Positions 1 to 8,648 of a DNA stretch of 64,000 nucleotides are shown one piece after another. How positions within the stretch are numbered: position 1 is the first letter of the stretch; every line of letters starts with the position of its first letter. Position numbers and translations under genes: made by a program. Below the pieces are notes generated by a model that was given only the letters and a program-made list of their open reading frames with translations, had not been told where the DNA came from and made no database searches. Origin of the DNA: a virus; the IMG/VR virus record IMGVR_UViG_3300025102_000015, positions 21,635 to 85,634 of that record. One strand, written 5' to 3'.

Positions 1-2172
1 TCTAAGATCAATAGTAAAAAATCTGCCGGTGATACATATAGTTTTAACAACACTATAGGACCTTCTTACGGTAACTTAAACATCGTTCTTACTGGATTTG
101 CTACGCTTAATACTGTTGGTGTTGTTAAACCTTCAGTAATCGGTGGTTTTGATTCTGCTGGTGATACATTTACTTTATCTGCACAATCTATACAGCAAAT
201 TTCAACTAACTTAGATACAGCTTCAGCGGTATATGTGTTAGGTCAACCTACTCACATAGAACTTACTGAATCACAATATCTTAGCGCTTTAGAAGATACA
301 GCGTTTACATGGTCTGCAACGGCAGGTGCTAAAGATTCGTTTGCTACTATTGCTAACGCTGGTGGAGCTGGAGCGGTTATATTAAACAAGTCAACATCAA
401 CTATTAATAACCAGTTTGAAGGTTATTATGTTGGACTTGCTGATAATACAAACACAACTCCAGGTAGTAACTTTAACAATATTTTAACAACTAAAACGCT
501 TACGCAATCAGCTGCGGCAACGGGTATAAGCCCAACGTTTACGACAATACCAGCTGGTACGCAAGTGTTTAAACTATCAGCTAACTTCCAAACAGGTACA
601 ACTAATTCAGTATCTGAGGTAATGGAAAATCTTACTGATTTTGAGATTGACGGTAGAGATGACGATGATGTGTTAAGCTTAGGTGTATTTAAACTGCGTA
701 AGTCAATTTACGCCAATGAAGCGTTTAAGCTTGATTATGTGTTAGAAGATGGAATAGCAGGATCTATTAACTACTATAGAACAAAGCTTAATCCAGCTGG
801 TGGCTTAGATGTACCGTTCTTTGTTGAGAGTCGCGATGATTCGTCACGAAACGTGGTTGTAAAAGTTAATGATTATGTCTCTAATAGACTTAGAGGTACA
901 AATGCCTTAGATGCTGCCGGTAATGTTAATAAGAGAGTTAGAGTATTAACAACTCAACTAGCTACTAATACTGATGCGGCTGGAGTAGCAAAAACTGGAA
1001 TCGACGGAGGTTTATATACAGGTCTAGATACAGCATTAGGTAAAGCTGAAAGTATATATGGGCTTGGTGCTTATACTGAAGCAACTGTTAAGGGTAAGGA
1101 ATTAGGTGATATACCTAGTAAGCTTGAAAGAGCTCTTGACGGTGTTAAAAATGATGACATCTACGATATTGATGTTGTTGTTGAAGGTGGCTTAGGAACA
1201 ATCTATGCAATTGCTAGCGCAGACAGTACAACGTACTATGATGAATATTCCTCAACATCTGCTGCGGCTGTTAATGGATTAAGAACTTCTAATGATATTA
1301 CTGGAGATGCTTTAACTCTTAGAAATAACTACTCTACTATCTTTAATAAGTTTGAGCAATTCTGCTCACCGCCTTATCTTGGTGGAGGTAGAGGTGATTG
1401 TATCTTTATTGCTGATCCATTACGTCAGATCTTCATACAGGGTTCTGGTGGTAGAGTGTTAGATGATAAGAATAAAAACTTCCAAACTGACATTTACTGG
1501 CCTATAAGACATCAGTTCGCAAATGAGAATACATCTTACGCTACTGTATATGGTAACTGGGCATTAGTTTATGATAGCTACTCAGGACGTCAAGTTTACG
1601 TTCCATTCTCTGGCTTTGCTGGAGCTACAATGGCAAGAACAGATGCAGCAACCTTCCCATGGTTTGCACCAGCTGGCTTTACTAGAGGGCTTGTAACATT
1701 TGCAAATGATATTGCAGTTAATCCAAATCAGAAGCAAAGAGATGAGCTTTATAAAGCTAATATTAACCCTGTAGCACAATTCCCATCACAGGGATTAGTA
1801 ATATTTGGTCAGAAGACACTTTCAAAGAAATCGAGCGCATTCGACAGAATTAATGTTAGAAGGCTGTTCTTAAGCTTAGAGAGACCAACTAAGAAAGTTT
1901 CTAGATTCTTCGTATTTGAACAGAATACAGAGTTTACTAGAACCAGAATTGTTAACACACTTACCCCGATCTTTGAAAGGGCTAAGAATAATGAAGGTCT
2001 GTTTGACTACTTGATTGTTTGTGATGAAAGAAACAACACTCCGCAAGTTATCGATGCTAATGAGTTGGTAGTTGATATTTACATCAAGCCGACAAGAACA
2101 GCAGAGTTTATATTAGTTAACTTCTACGCTACTAGAACAGATGCTAATTTTGAAGAATTAATCGGTGGTTAA
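1..2172 (+). CDS. gp18: Contractile tail sheath protein, 5' end missing
   Basis: This is the subunit of the contractile sheath around the tail tube. The frame is open from the first base of the window, so the N-terminus lies to the left; 723 codons are visible and T4 gp18 has about 660 residues, so the homologue is on the long side. The C-terminal part carries the usual conserved sheath domain, ending in a segment like I-K-P-T-R-T-A-E-F-I-L-V-N-F with a short tail after it. It is followed at 24 nt by the tail tube gene, the standard 18-19 order. An internal GTG at 235 could be mistaken for a start, but the upstream codons are sheath-like and uninterrupted. Family call is firm; the true start cannot be seen. 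Confidence 0.9.
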   Translation, partial: SKINSKKSAGDTYSFNNTIGPSYGNLNIVLTGFATLNTVGVVKPSVIGGFDSAGDTFTLSAQSIQQISTNLDTASAVYVLGQPTHIELTESQYLSALEDTAFTWSATAGAKDSFATIANAGGAGAVILNKSTSTINNQFEGYYVGLADNTNTTPGSNFNNILTTKTLTQSAAATGISPTFTTIPAGTQVFKLSANFQTGTTNSVSEVMENLTDFEIDGRDDDDVLSLGVFKLRKSIYANEAFKLDYVLEDGIAGSINYYRTKLNPAGGLDVPFFVESRDDSSRNVVVKVNDYVSNRLRGTNALDAAGNVNKRVRVLTTQLATNTDAAGVAKTGIDGGLYTGLDTALGKAESIYGLGAYTEATVKGKELGDIPSKLERALDGVKNDDIYDIDVVVEGGLGTIYAIASADSTTYYDEYSSTSAAAVNGLRTSNDITGDALTLRNNYSTIFNKFEQFCSPPYLGGGRGDCIFIADPLRQIFIQGSGGRVLDDKNKNFQTDIYWPIRHQFANENTSYATVYGNWALVYDSYSGRQVYVPFSGFAGATMARTDAATFPWFAPAGFTRGLVTFANDIAVNPNQKQRDELYKANINPVAQFPSQGLVIFGQKTLSKKSSAFDRINVRRLFLSLERPTKKVSRFFVFEQNTEFTRTRIVNTLTPIFERAKNNEGLFDYLIVCDERNNTPQVIDANELVVDIYIKPTRTAEFILVNFYATRTDANFEELIGG

Positions 2173-2184
2173 TGAACTAAACAA

Positions 2185-2190
2185 TAAATA
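2185..2190 (+). promoter_or_regulatory. T4-type late promoter core (TAAATA) before tail tube gene
   Basis: ATAAATA ends 5 nt before the ATG at 2196. No Shine-Dalgarno sequence is seen between. If +1 is 6 nt after the motif, as in T4, transcription starts on the A of the ATG. Confidence 0.7.
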
Positions 2191-2195
2191 ATATT

Positions 2196-2732
2196 ATGGC
2201 AACAACTATTCAAAACTTCTTTACCAGAGCTGCAGAAAAGCAATTTTCCCGTGACTTTCTATTTCGAGTAAGGCAAATAGACTTAATCGGTGGAATTAGT
2301 TTTAACGGGGAAGATGACCTAGTTTACGCTAGGACTGCAAACTTACCAGGAAGAAACATAACTAACCAAACTGTTAACTATTTCGGTCAACAGTTTCAAG
2401 TACCTGGAAGGTCAACATATGCTAACGCTGAAGGTTATTCAATTGAGTTCTATCACGATGAAGATTGTGAACTAAGAACGAAAATGGAGCAAGCTTCAAG
2501 AGCAGTGTTTAATAATGAAACATCTCTCGGTTCATATGGTATGCCTGGTGAAGAGTCAAGAATTAACTTAGTTCAAATTGATAAAGGTCTGAACGATGTT
2601 AGAAACATTGAGCTTGTTGGAGCATCAATTAGAGAGATTGGAGACATTGAATACTCTATTGCTGAAGGTGAAGGAGCCATTTTAAACTTCTCTACTACAT
2701 TCGCTTACCACTTCTACAGAGATTTTAGTTAA
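2196..2732 (+). CDS. gp19: Tail tube protein
   Basis: Major tail tube subunit, 178 residues against 163 in T4 gp19. The sequence has the gp19 hallmarks: an N-terminal F-x-x-R-x-R-Q-I-D-L segment, a central R-T-A-N-L-P-G-R strand, a Y-F-G-Q-Q-F-Q-V-P-G stretch, and a C-terminal region ending in F-A-Y-H-F-Y-R. It lies directly behind the sheath gene and behind its own late promoter. The ATG at 2196 is chosen because it sits 5 nt behind the TAAATA core. Function is assigned from family resemblance and gene order. Confidence 0.9.
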   Translation: MATTIQNFFTRAAEKQFSRDFLFRVRQIDLIGGISFNGEDDLVYARTANLPGRNITNQTVNYFGQQFQVPGRSTYANAEGYSIEFYHDEDCELRTKMEQASRAVFNNETSLGSYGMPGEESRINLVQIDKGLNDVRNIELVGASIREIGDIEYSIAEGEGAILNFSTTFAYHFYRDFS

Positions 2733-2757
2733 CTGTATCTTTAGCAGGTTTGCCGAT

Positions 2758-2763
2758 TAAATA
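2758..2763 (+). promoter_or_regulatory. Late promoter core (TAAATA)
   Basis: ATTAAATA ends 6 nt before the ATG at 2770; no Shine-Dalgarno sequence follows. Confidence 0.65.
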
Positions 2764-2769
2764 TTATTA

Positions 2770-3399
2770 ATGGCAAGAGAACAATATGACTTTCTCAGTA
2801 ACTATAGCGTTGGTGGTCCTCCAAAGTTCTATCTCTCTTTACCATCTCTATGGAAAATAGAATTCTCTAATGCAAGCTCGGTAGTTGGTCAAGTCGACCA
2901 GGCATTATCAAAAGCTCGTGAGCGGTGGAGAGTTAAAAATACACCAGAGGAGTTTGTATCTAATGGTAACACTATGGTAGCTCGTGAAGTAACTGTTCCA
3001 GGTGAAACAACAGAGTTTCTTGAAGCAGGAGGAGATATAAACAAAGGTGGATTCTTACCAGCATTTGGTGTAGAAAAGAGACAAGGGTTCTTAAATAGAA
3101 ATCTTACAGTAAATGTATTTGATACAAATGAAGATTTAGAGCATAACTTTTTTAGACCGTGGATGATAGCAATAGGTATTGATGGTTTAATAAATAGAGG
3201 GCTGCTATGTCCTAATGTTGTTTTAAGACAATATAATAACAAAGGTGAAATTCGTAAAGGTTATATTTTTACTGATGTATTTCCTACTAACATAGAAGGT
3301 TATACAATTGATTATGATAATGAATCGTTTTTAGAAAAAAGCATTACGTTTGCATTTAGAAACTACGAACCTATCGATACAAATCAGTCTCCTTCTTGA
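2770..3399 (+). CDS. Tail-tube-like structural protein
   Basis: A 209-residue protein with its own late promoter. It looks like a distant second member of the tail-tube fold: an R-E-V-T-V-P-G-E-T-T-E-F strand near residues 72-83, a central L-T-V-N-V-F-D-T-N-E-D stretch, and a C-terminal segment S-I-T-F-A-F-R-N-Y matching the end of the tube protein just upstream (F-A-Y-H-F-Y). It could be a tube-initiator or terminator (T4 gp54 or gp3 role) or a baseplate protein of the same fold. The resemblance is by eye and weak, so only a structural role is reasonably safe. Confidence 0.5.
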   Translation: MAREQYDFLSNYSVGGPPKFYLSLPSLWKIEFSNASSVVGQVDQALSKARERWRVKNTPEEFVSNGNTMVAREVTVPGETTEFLEAGGDINKGGFLPAFGVEKRQGFLNRNLTVNVFDTNEDLEHNFFRPWMIAIGIDGLINRGLLCPNVVLRQYNNKGEIRKGYIFTDVFPTNIEGYTIDYDNESFLEKSITFAFRNYEPIDTNQSPS

Positions 3400-3427
3400 C
3401 AATTTATTTTGCGCTATAATTAATAAT

Positions 3428-4222
3428 ATGGATCTCTCCTTTACCCTTCCTAATAAAAAGGAAGTTGTAGTAAAAGAAATATTATACAAGGATCTACGAA
3501 AGATGGCTTTGTATAATGACTCTTCTCGCTCTAATATAATTAAATTTCTGGAATCATTTATTGTAACAAAAGGTCTAAATGTAGTAGAAAAATTATTTAC
3601 ATTCTTTATTTTAAGAGAAAAATGTATTGGTGAACAAGTTGCTGTCGGATCTAAAAAAGGTAATGTCAATATTGACTTACAACTCTTTAGAAAAAATATT
3701 GGCTCTTTTGATGATATAAGACAGGAAATAGATGTTGAGGGAATTAAATGCGTTCTAAACTACCCCTCAAGGTTTTATGTTGGTGATACTGATTTTATTT
3801 TTTCACTTATTGAGAGTTTGGAAATTGATAATGAAAAGATAATATTGTCTTCATTATCTGAAGAAGACTACACAAATGTTGTCGGTAGGTTACCTGACAC
3901 TATCTTTAACTATATCGAAAAGTTTGTAAAAAGTAATGCACCGCATTTTAGTATGATTGTCTATAACGGTAAAGAGAGTATGGAGATAGATGAAATCAAA
4001 CTTAACATGTTAGATGGATCTCTTGTTGCTTTTATCGTCAAATTATTTGACTGTATAGGTGATACAGACTATAGGGAAATGTTATTCGTCTTAAGCAAAA
4101 GGATTCCGGATGTACTATTTCTTACAAACTGTACATATCTTGAACTTTTTGATTACTATAAATTATATCAAGATGAGGTCGAGAAACAAAACCAAGACTT
4201 GCAAAATCAAAGTGCTAGCTAA
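3428..4222 (+). CDS. Putative baseplate hub assembly protein (gp51/gp26-like)
   Basis: A 264-residue, soluble, mostly helical protein. The start is placed at the ATG at 3428, not at an earlier in-frame codon, because the earlier region overlaps the previous gene and because TATAATTA, a variant of the late core, ends exactly 5 nt before this ATG. It is followed 8 nt later by another protein of similar size and composition. In T4, genes 51 and 26 (hub assembly catalyst and hub protein) are neighbours near the hub genes, and the position here, just before the tape measure, fits that pair. The N-terminal pattern (short beta-strand, K-E-V-V-V-K-E-I, then helices) is typical of these small factors. 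No catalytic motif is visible. Confidence 0.4.
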   Translation: MDLSFTLPNKKEVVVKEILYKDLRKMALYNDSSRSNIIKFLESFIVTKGLNVVEKLFTFFILREKCIGEQVAVGSKKGNVNIDLQLFRKNIGSFDDIRQEIDVEGIKCVLNYPSRFYVGDTDFIFSLIESLEIDNEKIILSSLSEEDYTNVVGRLPDTIFNYIEKFVKSNAPHFSMIVYNGKESMEIDEIKLNMLDGSLVAFIVKLFDCIGDTDYREMLFVLSKRIPDVLFLTNCTYLELFDYYKLYQDEVEKQNQDLQNQSAS

Positions 4223-4225
4223 ATA
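4220..4225 (+). promoter_or_regulatory. Late promoter core (TAAATA)
   Basis: TAAATA begins in the stop codon of the upstream gene and ends 5 nt before the ATG at 4231. Confidence 0.65.
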
Positions 4226-4230
4226 TATGT

Positions 4231-4959
4231 ATGAGTAAAAATGTCTCGTCCTTTTTAAATAAATTAGATAAACTTAATGACGTAACTATTGAAGTTTTTG
4301 TACCATCGTTAAAAAAGAAGGTACCTACAAAGCCTTTAAACTTAAAGCAACAAAAAGATTTAATCTCTTCTGCACTTGACGGTCTTAAAGGTACATTAGA
4401 TTTTAACAGAACACTTAATAAAATTATCATTGAAAACTCTGGGTTATCAGATTTAAAGATATATGATAAGCTTCCTTTTATTGTTGCATTAAGAAAGCAT
4501 GCTCTAGGTAATAAAGTAGGTAAGATTGAACTACAGGGCGTTCTTAACAACATTAAAAATATTCCACTAAACGTTAAAAATGAATCAACTATTAAGCAGG
4601 ATACTTTAAAACTGACACTTAAGATACCTACTTTACGAGAGGAAAACATGCTACTTAATAAGTGTGAGCAGGAAATTAATACTGAGCAAGAGTTACTTAA
4701 AGAAGGTATTGGAAAATTGTACATTTATGAAATACTCAAGCATATCAATACAATCCAGGTTGATGATGATGTAATCGATTTAGACGATATACGAATTCAC
4801 GAGCGTGTAAAGCTTGTTGAAAAACTTCCTCTCAGCGTCTATTCTAAAATTTCAGATTTTATTGAAACTATTAATAAGTATAATACTGATATACTTACAG
4901 TTGATGAGACAGAGTTAGCAATTGATGCTGAATTCTTCGATACTTCAGGGAGCGATTAA
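4231..4959 (+). CDS. gp26: Putative baseplate hub protein of the gp26 family
   Basis: 242 residues. The N-terminal third reads like the T4 gp26 baseplate family: I-E-V-F-V-P-S-L-K-K-K-V, then P-L-N-L-K-Q-Q-K-D-L-I at about residues 20-46. The rest is helical and charged. It has its own late promoter 5 nt before the ATG and lies between another putative assembly factor and the tape measure gene. The family pattern is recognisable but short; exact equivalence to gp26 rather than gp51 is not certain. Confidence 0.5.
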   Translation: MSKNVSSFLNKLDKLNDVTIEVFVPSLKKKVPTKPLNLKQQKDLISSALDGLKGTLDFNRTLNKIIIENSGLSDLKIYDKLPFIVALRKHALGNKVGKIELQGVLNNIKNIPLNVKNESTIKQDTLKLTLKIPTLREENMLLNKCEQEINTEQELLKEGIGKLYIYEILKHINTIQVDDDVIDLDDIRIHERVKLVEKLPLSVYSKISDFIETINKYNTDILTVDETELAIDAEFFDTSGSD

Positions 4960-4962
4960 ATA
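4957..4962 (+). promoter_or_regulatory. Late promoter core (TAAATA) before a GTG start
   Basis: ATTAAATA overlaps the stop codon of the upstream gene and ends 5 nt before the GTG at 4968. The fixed spacing supports the GTG start. Confidence 0.65.
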
Positions 4963-4967
4963 TTTAG

Positions 4968-7085
4968 GTGGCAGGACCTGATGATATAATTGCTTTAACT
5001 GATGCGACAGAGAAACTGGCTGCTATGCAGGAGTCAGAGGCTCAAGCAGCAGGTGACTATGATGCTATTGACAGCATCGGTAAAAATGTTACCAATTCAT
5101 CTTTATACGGTGTTAAAAAGGGACCAAAAGTAAAAGCTAATTTAACTTCTCCTGAAAAGTCTCGTCTTAAAAATAAGATGAGTATTGTTTTTAAACAATG
5201 GTTTCTGGAAAAGAGTAAGTATGACAAGGATGACAAGCCTGATACAGTTATAAAGAGAAAAAAAGACCAAGTTAAAAAGAGCGGTGATGATCGATTAACG
5301 GCGGAAGAAGGTGAAGAAGATGGTCAGGGTCTTCTAGATTGGATATCGGGCATGCTTGGCATACTAGGTATTGGTGGGTTTGCCGGTCGAAGAGGGTTAA
5401 TGAGGATGCTTGGTGGGTGGATATGGAAAGGTGTAAAATGGGCTGGTGGTAAAATATGGGGTGCTCTTAAAGGTGTGGGCCGAGCCGCATGGGGAGCAAT
5501 TAAAGCTGGTTTTAGAGGAGTAGGAAATTTCTTTAGTGGGTTATGGCAAGGGTTTAAAGGATCAGGGTTTTGGAAAGGATTCACCGGTGCTCTGAGCAGT
5601 GGAGTTAATGCTGCAAAAGGTATGTTAAGCTCTGCAAAAGGCGCTTTAACAAGCGCTTTATCAAGTATTGGTAATGCTACTAGGTCTGCGTTTGAAGCCG
5701 GTAAAGGCGCTTTGAAAAGTGTCGGTCAGAAAGTTGCTGAAAAAGGAGGAGGATTTGGAAATTGGCTGGGTGGTAAGCTCAAAGGGGGATTCCAAGCAGC
5801 TAAAGATTTTGGAGGGAAAGCTATACAAAAAACTGGAGCAGCACTAAAAGCAGGTAAAGATGTAGCTGTAGATCTTGGAAGTAAAGCGATCCAAAAAACC
5901 GGAACAGCACTAAAAACAGTTAAAGATGTGGCTGTAAAGGGAGTACAAGCCGGATACCAAGGTGTGAAGGCAGCGGGGGGCGCTGTTTACAATGTAGCTA
6001 AGAAAGGAGTTGCATTAGTAGGTAAGCCGTTAAAAATGGCCTGGGATGGAGCAAAAAATTATATGATTAAGGGCGGTGGTAGTAAAGCATTACAGGGTGT
6101 TTTAAAGAGAATACCTTTTATTGGTGCAGCTATTGAAGGTGCTTTTGCTGCTTATGATATTAATAAATTTTCTAAGAATCCGGAATCATCAATGGAAGAG
6201 TTAGAGCAAAATATAGGTAAGCGTGTTGCAGAAGGTTTAGGTGGTGTAGTGTTGGGTGCAGCGTTAGGAGCGGCGTTATCTGGTCCTCCACCATTTGGAT
6301 TAGGACCGGTCGGTACCTTCTTAGGGTTTATGGCCGGTGATTGGGTTGGTAGAAAAATAGGGGGAATGTTATCAGATCATTTTGGAGCTAGACCGCTAGG
6401 ACGTATGATAATGTCATTCTTCCCTGGTTTAACAGAAAATAGAACACAAGCAATTCAGGCTGCTGCAGGTGGAGATGAAGAGGCAAAGGCTAATTTGAAG
6501 AAAAAGAACCCTGAGTATCAAAAAGATCCAGAATTTAATGACTTTATTTGGAGACCTGGAGCTAAACGTCCTGTTTCATTTAGCCGGAGTGATATTGTAA
6601 TGGGAATGAAACGTGGTGGTCCTATAGGGGAAATGGTTGGAAGATCAGAAAGTATTGTTGATAAATTATTAGGCAATACCAGTAAAACTGTAAAGAGCCT
6701 ATTTGGTAAAACTCAAGACGCATTGAAGAGCTTAACGAGTCGTTCAGAACAACCAAAGCAATATACAACTGTAAATCAAATATTAAGTGATCCATTTTTA
6801 TCAGCTGAAGGCAATGAAAGTGAACAGTCTGGAAGAATAGCAAGTCTTCAATTAAAAGCTATAGGAGTATCTAATACGTACTTAGCGCAACTAGTACAAC
6901 TTACACAGGCATTAGTTAAAAAACCAACCGGGGGTGGTAGTGGTGGTAACGTAGTAAGTGTATCACCGCCTAGCAACTCTATTGCTGGGACACAAGGAGA
7001 TCCATCTGGTCCACAAATGGGTGATAGTAGAGTAGAATTTTATAATTCGCCTTATAGTATGCATACCCCAGGTACGCTTACATAA
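4968..7085 (+). CDS. Probable tape measure / baseplate hub protein (gp29-like)
   Basis: A 705-residue protein starting with GTG. An N-terminal charged part (1-120) is followed by a long Gly/Ala/Lys-rich region (about 125-400) with amphipathic repeats of the type G-x-A-I-Q-K-T-G-x-A-L-K, including two tandem 22-residue units. A hydrophobic, Gly-rich stretch follows near residues 415-475 (V-V-L-G-A-A-L-G-A-A-L, then F-L-G-F-M-A-G-D-W-V-G). This composition, one or two hydrophobic segments in a long helical protein, is typical of tape measures that fill the tail tube and may insert into the host membrane. Its position before the gp48-like tube cap matches the T4 29-48 order. T4 gp29 has 590 residues. 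Assigned by architecture and context only. Confidence 0.6.
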   Translation: MAGPDDIIALTDATEKLAAMQESEAQAAGDYDAIDSIGKNVTNSSLYGVKKGPKVKANLTSPEKSRLKNKMSIVFKQWFLEKSKYDKDDKPDTVIKRKKDQVKKSGDDRLTAEEGEEDGQGLLDWISGMLGILGIGGFAGRRGLMRMLGGWIWKGVKWAGGKIWGALKGVGRAAWGAIKAGFRGVGNFFSGLWQGFKGSGFWKGFTGALSSGVNAAKGMLSSAKGALTSALSSIGNATRSAFEAGKGALKSVGQKVAEKGGGFGNWLGGKLKGGFQAAKDFGGKAIQKTGAALKAGKDVAVDLGSKAIQKTGTALKTVKDVAVKGVQAGYQGVKAAGGAVYNVAKKGVALVGKPLKMAWDGAKNYMIKGGGSKALQGVLKRIPFIGAAIEGAFAAYDINKFSKNPESSMEELEQNIGKRVAEGLGGVVLGAALGAALSGPPPFGLGPVGTFLGFMAGDWVGRKIGGMLSDHFGARPLGRMIMSFFPGLTENRTQAIQAAAGGDEEAKANLKKKNPEYQKDPEFNDFIWRPGAKRPVSFSRSDIVMGMKRGGPIGEMVGRSESIVDKLLGNTSKTVKSLFGKTQDALKSLTSRSEQPKQYTTVNQILSDPFLSAEGNESEQSGRIASLQLKAIGVSNTYLAQLVQLTQALVKKPTGGGSGGNVVSVSPPSNSIAGTQGDPSGPQMGDSRVEFYNSPYSMHTPGTLT
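5811..5942 (+). repeat. Two tandem 66-bp repeats inside the tape measure gene
   Basis: Units 5811-5876 and 5877-5942 encode two 22-residue copies of a G-x-K-A-I-Q-K-T-G-x-A-L-K-x-x-K-D-V-A-V module. The copies have diverged at synonymous and some non-synonymous positions, so this is not a recent duplication. Confidence 0.75.
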
Positions 7086-7088
7086 ATA
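7083..7088 (+). promoter_or_regulatory. Late promoter core (ATAAATA)
   Basis: The motif overlaps the stop of the tape measure gene and ends 5 nt before the ATG at 7094. Confidence 0.7.
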
Positions 7089-7093
7089 TTATT

Positions 7094-8239
7094 ATGGCCG
7101 ATACGGACATAGTTAGAAATTATGACTGGACCTCAGTTCCCAGAAACTCACCTTTAAGGGAAGAGGCTCCACAGGCTATTTGCACGGCACATGATCTCGA
7201 TTCTAACCAGCTTCAGCAATTTGTTAATGGTTATCTGAATACTGTACGACCGGCATCTAAAGAGGGCAGTGGAATTGATGACGGTATTGCATTTTATAGA
7301 GGTCTTTACGAGGGTGGTAAACAACTTGGTACTTATTTCTTTCCCTTCTTTACTGATGATTATCGATCATTTAGCAACGAATATGCTGACTCTTTTTCTC
7401 CGATAAGTCAGAGAGGTGCACAAATGATAGGGGCAGAGGTAATTGAAAACTTAGCAGGTGCTGGTGAGAAGCTTATTGGTGGTGGTACAGCGTTGGGTAA
7501 AGGTCTGCTATCGGTTGGTAGTAGCTTAGTAGATGGTGTAAAGGCAATGGGGGATCCTAAAGCAGAGGGTGGTGGTGGTACTGAGGCAGGTTTTAAAGGA
7601 ATAATAGATAAGATCGGTAAAGGGGCTAGGACAATGCAAGGCAGCATGGCAGGTACGAAAACAGTAGGTTCCCCGGGTAGTTTTATTGAAACGCCTAAAT
7701 TTTATCAGTATGCCAATACCGATCAAGGGTTACAGTTATCTTTTGCTTTATCTAATACTCTCAATGACGACGCTATAGTTAAAAATGCTGAGTTTATAAA
7801 GGAATTTACTATGATAAACAGACCTACACGTGAAGGTGCTCTTGGTATGACCTTCCCAGCAATCTATCATATTGAAGTGCCTGGTTTGAGATATATAGAA
7901 TGGGCTTCATTAGATAACTTTAGTATTTCAATGCAAGGTCAAAGAAGAAGAATAGGTGGATCTATTGTCCCGGAAGCCTATATAGTAAATCTAACCTTTA
8001 CATCGCTCACAATCGAGCCAGCTAACTTTATGAAGATGGTGAAGACACCGGGACAGAGTCCAGCAGAATATGAATATAAACGTTCAGAAGCTCTCGGGCT
8101 ACTGAGAACACAGGCTGCGAGAACAGGGAGCTTCTTTAACGCGTTTGAGCAGGTTTCTTTAGATTTAGCGGCGGATGCAGCGAATGCTGAGTTGAATGCT
8201 GCTAGAAGATCGACAGGGCAAGCAACAACAAATGAATAA
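7094..8239 (+). CDS. gp48: Baseplate tail-tube cap protein (gp48-like)
   Basis: 381 residues against 364 in T4 gp48, which caps the hub and nucleates tail tube growth. The C-terminal half has the tube-fold pattern: a strand around I-Y-H-I-E-V-P-G-L-R, then W-A-S-L-D-N-F-S-I-S-M-Q-G, then a strand ending L-T-F-T-S-L-T. The middle (about 110-180) is Gly/Ala-rich and flexible. The N-terminal helices at 38-73 (N-Q-L-Q-Q-F-V ... F-Y-R-G-L-Y-E-G) reappear in the 441-residue protein starting at 10037. It follows the tape measure and precedes gp53- and gp27-like genes, a normal baseplate neighbourhood. Confidence 0.7.
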   Translation: MADTDIVRNYDWTSVPRNSPLREEAPQAICTAHDLDSNQLQQFVNGYLNTVRPASKEGSGIDDGIAFYRGLYEGGKQLGTYFFPFFTDDYRSFSNEYADSFSPISQRGAQMIGAEVIENLAGAGEKLIGGGTALGKGLLSVGSSLVDGVKAMGDPKAEGGGGTEAGFKGIIDKIGKGARTMQGSMAGTKTVGSPGSFIETPKFYQYANTDQGLQLSFALSNTLNDDAIVKNAEFIKEFTMINRPTREGALGMTFPAIYHIEVPGLRYIEWASLDNFSISMQGQRRRIGGSIVPEAYIVNLTFTSLTIEPANFMKMVKTPGQSPAEYEYKRSEALGLLRTQAARTGSFFNAFEQVSLDLAADAANAELNAARRSTGQATTNE

Positions 8240-8240
8240 A

Positions 8241-8648
8241 ATGAGTTTAACAGGCACAACAGGAAAATACCAAAACGATATCGAAGCGCTTGATAGGCTT
8301 CCATTAACTCGTTACGAGAGAATATTTCGTATATACACAGAAGGAAAGAGTGATAAGCAGTTTTATTTTTATAATATTCTCAATAAGATAGAATTTCCTA
8401 ATAATATAGATCCTGAATTACTTGAAACTTATATAGTTAAATCACGTGAACCTTTAACTACTACTTCACATAATATATATGATGATATTGATAGTTGGTG
8501 GATTATATATTTACTAAACAAGCCTCTTCTTAATAACTTATTTTACGCTGAAGGAGGTATGCAGCTAAAGTATATTAAGAAAAATGAAAGGGGTTTAATC
8601 TATCAACAGATTACCGAGACAACTGCCTTTAGTAACAGACACTTCTAA
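8241..8648 (+). CDS. gp53: Baseplate wedge protein (gp53-like)
   Basis: 135 residues counted from the ATG at 8241, which lies one base after the stop of the upstream gene; an in-frame start at 8196 would overlap that gene by 44 nt and is less likely. The section around residues 75-95 (Y-D-D-I-D-S-W-W-I-I-Y-L-L-N) resembles the Y-W-V-L-L-x-x-N motif of T4 gp53 and its LysM-linked relatives, and the N-terminal region has the Y-E-R-I-F-R-I-Y pattern. It is shorter than T4 gp53 (196). Its stop overlaps the next ATG in TAATG, implying translational coupling. Confidence 0.55.
   Translation: MSLTGTTGKYQNDIEALDRLPLTRYERIFRIYTEGKSDKQFYFYNILNKIEFPNNIDPELLETYIVKSREPLTTTSHNIYDDIDSWWIIYLLNKPLLNNLFYAEGGMQLKYIKKNERGLIYQQITETTAFSNRHF

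Noticed and set aside
2889-3242. A 117-codon minus-strand frame opposite the tube-like gene
   Set aside because: Antisense to a gene with late promoter and family pattern; no TAAATA or other promoter before it.
3396-3420. TTGACA and TATAAT before the gene at 3428 as a sigma70 promoter
   Set aside because: The spacer is only 13 nt. TATAATTA at late-promoter distance (5 nt from ATG) explains the site better.
4215-4724. A 169-codon minus-strand frame opposite the gp26-like gene
   Set aside because: Ser/Leu/Phe-rich, typical of antisense of Lys/Glu-rich coding sequence; the opposite frame has a promoter and family resemblance.
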